NCBI GenBank assembly: GCA_019114945.1
Contig: DXEN01000077.1
Coordinates: forward strand, 1-59,840
From: Candidatus Parabacteroides intestinigallinarum
Lineage (GTDB): Bacteria; Bacteroidota; Bacteroidia; Bacteroidales; Tannerellaceae
Reading direction: 5' to 3'
DNA: 59,840 bases
Shown here: one piece after another, positions 57,061 through 59,840 of the stretch
How the letters are laid out: the number at the start of each line of letters is the position of its first letter
Numbering within the stretch: position 1 is the stretch's first letter
The notes under the pieces: model-generated
What the model was told of the DNA's origin: nothing
Seen by the model: the letters and a program-made list of their open reading frames with translations, nothing else
Database searches by the model: none
Program-made: the position numbers and the translations under genes

Positions 57061-59115
57061 TTATTCCGTGATTACGGAGAACTCGCCGATGCCTACTTCT
57101 TTTTGGTCGTCAACGACACGGGTCGCTACCAAGCGGATAGTTTTCCCTTGTACCGGTTGGAAGCGTACGGTTTGCTCGATCGGATTAGCCTTGATATTCG
57201 AGAACTCGCCGGAAGCCACCATGCGTCCGTCTATCCAAAGCTGGTAGTTGGAAATGTGTCCGGACGGGTAACGACGCTGATCGGGCGTATAACGGAAACC
57301 GGAGAGTGTATAAGGTTTGTCTAATGTAACCGTTATCTCATGACGTTTCGGCAACTTGAGTACCGAGAAGCCATCCCCGTCGAATAAGACCTCGGGATTA
57401 TCGGTCGCGGGTGCCGTGAGCTGATAGGCCGTTGGTGGAATATCGAGGTCTATCGTTGTCACGGGGCTGTATTTGTCGAATGTCGCGTCGTAGGCGATCG
57501 CTTTGATCGTTCCTTTCCGCGGGAAGTCGATGGCTCCTTCGTATCGGCTGGAGGAACGGGTCGGCTCTGTCCCGTCGAGGGTGTAATAAACCTCCGCGTT
57601 GCTATCGCCCGCTTGGATGGTTACCTCGTTTTTCTCATTCCGGACGATGATGGGCTCTGTCATCAATACGGGAGCCAAGTATGCCTCCGCGTTGTTTATA
57701 CAGAGCGGCCCGCGTGCGTCGCGGAAGTTGACGCGAAGCTTTTTCGCCTTGACGGTCTGGAAGCGAACGATGCGTTTATAGCCAATCGTCGTGGTCGAGT
57801 CGACACTTTCGATGGGTTGCCATTTCCCGTCTAATTCATATTCTACATCGAAACGACGTACACGTTGCCCTAATGGGATATATTCTTGCAAAAGTAGGCG
57901 GTTCACCTCGGTCGCGGTCGGAAGCGTGAATGTCAACGAGCCGCTGGTTTCCCCGTCTTTGGTTGCCCAATAGCTGTCCCAGTCGCCATCTGTCACGTTC
58001 GCCGCGCTGAATGTGCGCCCGCGGCGGCTGCTCGCCTCTACATACGCGCCTTTCAACAGATTCGTCTTTAGGTCGTTTTGGATAGTCTGATACCATTCCA
58101 CGGCGCGTGTCGAGTCAAGAGGGGCTATCTTTCCGTTCAATGCCACCGGGAAATTCAGCAAGAAGTTGGCGTTGTGCCCGACGCTTCGATAATACAGGTC
58201 TACCAACTTGGCGAGCGATTTCACTTGATGGTCCTCGCTGGGATGGTAGAACCAGCCCGGTCGCATGGATACATCGCACTCGCCTCCTAACCAATATTTT
58301 TGGGTCTCGTCGCCATATACACTGTTGCGATAATCCCCGATAGCGGGCTCGGAGTCGTAAATGCTCCATTGGGTAGCGCCGGCCCATCCGTCCTCGTTGC
58401 CAATCCAGCGGATATCGGGCACCGTGCCTCCAAAAATCATGGCGCCCGGGTGCTTGGCCTTGATAGAGTCGCGGGCGCGTTCATAATTATAATAGGTTTT
58501 CGCCTCGATGGCTCGTTTCTCGTTCGCTCCTCCATACCAGCCGTCGCCACCGTTCGCTCCATCGAACCAGAATTCAAACAACGGCCCATAGTTACTGATT
58601 AATTCGTGGATTTGCGCATGGTATTTCTCTACATATCCGGGCGTGCCGTAATTGTCGCTATTGCGGTCCCAAGGCGAGAGATAGACTCCGAATTTTAGGC
58701 CATACTTTTTACAAGCATCCGACAATTCCCGTACCATATCGCCTTTCCCGTTTTTATAAGGAGAGTTTTTAATGCTGTATTCGGTAGTAGCGGTGGGCCA
58801 AAGGCAGAAACCATCGTGATGCTTGGTGGTTAGAATGACGCCTTTCAATCCGGCGGCTTTGATCGTGCGAGCCCATTGGTCGCAATCCAGATCCGTGGGA
58901 TTAAAGGTGCTGGCGGGCGTATTTCCATAGCCCCATTCTAAATCGTTAAACGTATTGAGCCCGAAATGAACAAAGGCATACGTCTCTAATTTGTGCCATT
59001 CTACCTGCTCCGGCGTGGGAATGGGCAGTACTGGGGCAGGGGGTGCCGCTTCCTCGCAAGCGAAAAGGGTAAGCAACCCGATGCCCGACAAGATGCATGA
59101 ATTTAAATGTTTCAT
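57061..59115 (-). CDS. GH29 alpha-L-fucosidase lipoprotein with accessory domains
   Basis: A 684-residue predicted lipoprotein (lipobox TLFAC, Cys20). The GH29 catalytic domain spans about 35-360: [39 protein letters not shown], and nucleophile Asp185 in [11 protein letters not shown]. Next come an F5/8-type carbohydrate-binding domain (about 370-480; [25 protein letters not shown]), a chitobiase-like C-terminal domain (about 500-560; [19 protein letters not shown]) and a second F5/8-like domain to the end. It releases alpha-L-fucose from host glycans such as mucin or milk oligosaccharides; linkage preference is not determined. A -7 element TACTTTTG lies on the minus strand at 59142-59149. 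Confidence 0.94.
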   Translation of the reverse strand: MKHLNSCILSGIGLLTLFACEEAAPPAPVLPIPTPEQVEWHKLETYAFVHFGLNTFNDLEWGYGNTPASTFNPTDLDCDQWARTIKAAGLKGVILTTKHHDGFCLWPTATTEYSIKNSPYKNGKGDMVRELSDACKKYGLKFGVYLSPWDRNSDNYGTPGYVEKYHAQIHELISNYGPLFEFWFDGANGGDGWYGGANEKRAIEAKTYYNYERARDSIKAKHPGAMIFGGTVPDIRWIGNEDGWAGATQWSIYDSEPAIGDYRNSVYGDETQKYWLGGECDVSMRPGWFYHPSEDHQVKSLAKLVDLYYRSVGHNANFLLNFPVALNGKIAPLDSTRAVEWYQTIQNDLKTNLLKGAYVEASSRRGRTFSAANVTDGDWDSYWATKDGETSGSLTFTLPTATEVNRLLLQEYIPLGQRVRRFDVEYELDGKWQPIESVDSTTTIGYKRIVRFQTVKAKKLRVNFRDARGPLCINNAEAYLAPVLMTEPIIVRNEKNEVTIQAGDSNAEVYYTLDGTEPTRSSSRYEGAIDFPRKGTIKAIAYDATFDKYSPVTTIDLDIPPTAYQLTAPATDNPEVLFDGDGFSVLKLPKRHEITVTLDKPYTLSGFRYTPDQRRYPSGHISNYQLWIDGRMVASGEFSNIKANPIEQTVRFQPVQGKTIRLVATRVVDDQKEVGIGEFSVITE

Positions 59116-59141
59116 TATTTGATGCTTTTTTAGTGAAAGCC

Positions 59142-59149
59142 CAAAAGTA
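59142..59149 (-). promoter_or_regulatory. -7 element (TACTTTTG) of the fucosidase gene
   Basis: Exact TAnnTTTG match on the minus strand, 26 bp upstream of the ATG. No -33 TTTG at the right distance. Confidence 0.55.
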
Positions 59150-59214
59150 CGAAAAATTTTTTATCCATATTCTATATTATCGATGCTTTGGGTAGATTAT
59201 TCTATGTTTATCGG

Positions 59215-59370
59215 TTAAGAAAACATAGGTATGTGGATAAGAAAGCATAGGAATGTAGCTCGGAGAACATAGGTGCGTTGACAAAGGCACGTACGTGCGT
59301 TGGCATTTTAACATACGTGTCTTGGTAAAGACACATACGTGCATCTGCCGGAAGACATATATGGCGATAC
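59215..59370. repeat. Array of about seven degenerate 21-24 bp units (AACATAGGTGCGTTGG family)
   Basis: Successive units share a core A(C/G)ATA-x-GTGCGTTGG, with a period of 21-24 bp: for example GAACATAGGTGCGTTGAC, GGCACGTACGTGCGTTGGC and GACACATACGTGCATCTGCC. The last is nearly identical to a unit of the 28240-28315 repeat. Several units are palindromic (CACGTACGTG). An apparent 100-codon frame across it on the minus strand is only the repeat read through. Confidence 0.85.
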
Positions 59371-59574
59371 GCCTATGAGGTTTTCCCGAGAGGATGCCAA
59401 GGCATAGGTTTGTATAGGAATCGCGAGTTTCGGCGTTCCCCGTAGCTATCGCCCATGCGAGAGACTTTGGATGAAACATTGTTTAACATATCAGGTAACA
59501 TGTTGTACGGCATGTGATTGCGCCCTGTTTTCCTCCATCCGATGAGAGATCCATGAAAAAAAGTCCCGGATAAA

Positions 59575-59606
59575 TTTGGAGGATAAGGAGGAACCGCCTA
59601 CCTTTG
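59575..59606 (+). promoter_or_regulatory. rRNA operon promoter P1
   Basis: TTTG (59575-59578), 20-bp spacer, TACCTTTG (59599-59606): a perfect match to the Bacteroidetes housekeeping promoter. An A/T-rich stretch lies just upstream, like an UP element. It is the first of two tandem promoters with similar flanks. Confidence 0.85.
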
Positions 59607-59679
59607 CACCCGCTTTCGAGAGAGAACGGCGGACGATTGAAAAAGTTTGAGGGGCGACGAGAAAAAGTCGCCCGGAGAT

Positions 59680-59711
59680 TTGGAGGGAATCGGATAAAAC
59701 CCTTACCTTCG
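59680..59711 (+). promoter_or_regulatory. rRNA operon promoter P2
   Basis: TTTG (59680-59683), 20-bp spacer, TACCTTCG (59704-59711), 105 bp downstream of P1. The sequence around it (GAAAAAGTC-x-CCCGGA before TTTGGAGG) repeats that of P1, so the pair arose by duplication. Confidence 0.85.
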
Positions 59712-59840
59712 CGTCCACGTCGCCATCGAGAGGGCGATGGGAGATCTTTGAGAGAATGTCATACAACAGCAAGTAGTACAAGTATCGGAATCGAACGGCC
59801 TACGGTCGTTCTCTCCGAGGCGATACCGTCAACGAATGAG
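59712..59840 (+). other. 16S rRNA leader; window ends at the 16S 5' end
   Basis: The leader includes GAGATCTTTGAGAGAATGTC and AGCAAGTAGTACAAGTATCG, resembling Bacteroides-group rRNA leaders, and a hairpin GAACGGCC-TAC-GGTCGTTC with one mismatch. The last bases AACGAATGAG line up with the start of 16S rRNA (just before AGTTTGATC in E. coli numbering). The gene itself lies outside the window, so this is inference from the two promoters and leader. Confidence 0.7.

Noticed and set aside
59177-59479. 100-codon frame on the minus strand over the repeat array
   Set aside because: Its repeated T-Y-V/H pattern is the 22-bp repeat read as codons; no promoter, no family, low-complexity composition.

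Overview
This 59.8 kb window is chromosomal DNA from a member of the Bacteroidales. A Tannerellaceae/Parabacteroides-like organism is my best guess, but the genus cannot be fixed from the sequence alone. Evidence: many upstream regions carry the Bacteroidetes sigma-ABfr promoter (TTTG, 19-20 bp, TAnnTTTG or TAnnTTCG), SD sequences are mostly absent, and the gene families are typical of the group (NigD-like lipoprotein, PadR-PspC pair, DUF3127, DUF6078, C10 peptidase, GH130 and GH29 lipoproteins). GC looks moderately high by eye, with a few AT-richer islands (about 23.3-24.6 kb, 27-28.2 kb, 45.3-46.1 kb).

Layout. 0-3 kb: a cobalamin riboswitch whose next gene is a threonine aldolase, then a secreted EEP-family hydrolase and a GNAT acetyltransferase. 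3-9 kb: two tRNA-Gln genes, aroB and alaS (minus), then divergent M23 peptidase, MerR regulator and DUF3127 protein. 9-17.4 kb (minus): a growth and chromosome block of relA/spoT, a LytTR-type two-component system, a LysM lytic transglycosylase, DUF5683, parB and parA. 17.6-23.2 kb (plus): DUF6078 protein, C10 cysteine protease, surE, lpxB and a NigD-like lipoprotein. 23.3-30.7 kb (minus): SIMPL protein, lipoprotein, a two-gene glycosidase operon and pnp. 30.8-38 kb: a thioredoxin-fold lipoprotein without redox cysteines, greA, a HIT protein, PspC/PadR, an acyl-CoA synthetase, prfB with its programmed frameshift, and a CAU tRNA. 38-47 kb: two tiny membrane proteins, a nucleotidyltransferase, an M13 metallopeptidase, an AraC regulator divergent from an SLC45-like sugar transporter, a candidate small RNA, small membrane proteins and menA. 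47-52.3 kb (minus): nnr, WbqC, two signal-peptidase paralogues and dapB. 52.4-59.8 kb: an Fsr-like MFS exporter, an oxidoreductase, a carboxylesterase, a GH29 fucosidase, and two tandem rRNA promoters; the window stops at or a few bases into a probable 16S rRNA gene.

Most of the window is housekeeping. The unusual content is: (1) a signal peptidase I paralogue in which both catalytic residues are replaced, next to an intact copy; (2) a B12 riboswitch without a B12 gene behind it; (3) several intergenic arrays of short repeats, three with a period near 22 bp and one of five 41-bp units, rich in palindromes and lying outside genes; (4) a promoter-to-terminator unit of about 70 nt divergent from the sugar transporter; (5) a 33-residue membrane protein; (6) a DUF3127 protein with an SSB-like acidic C-terminus.
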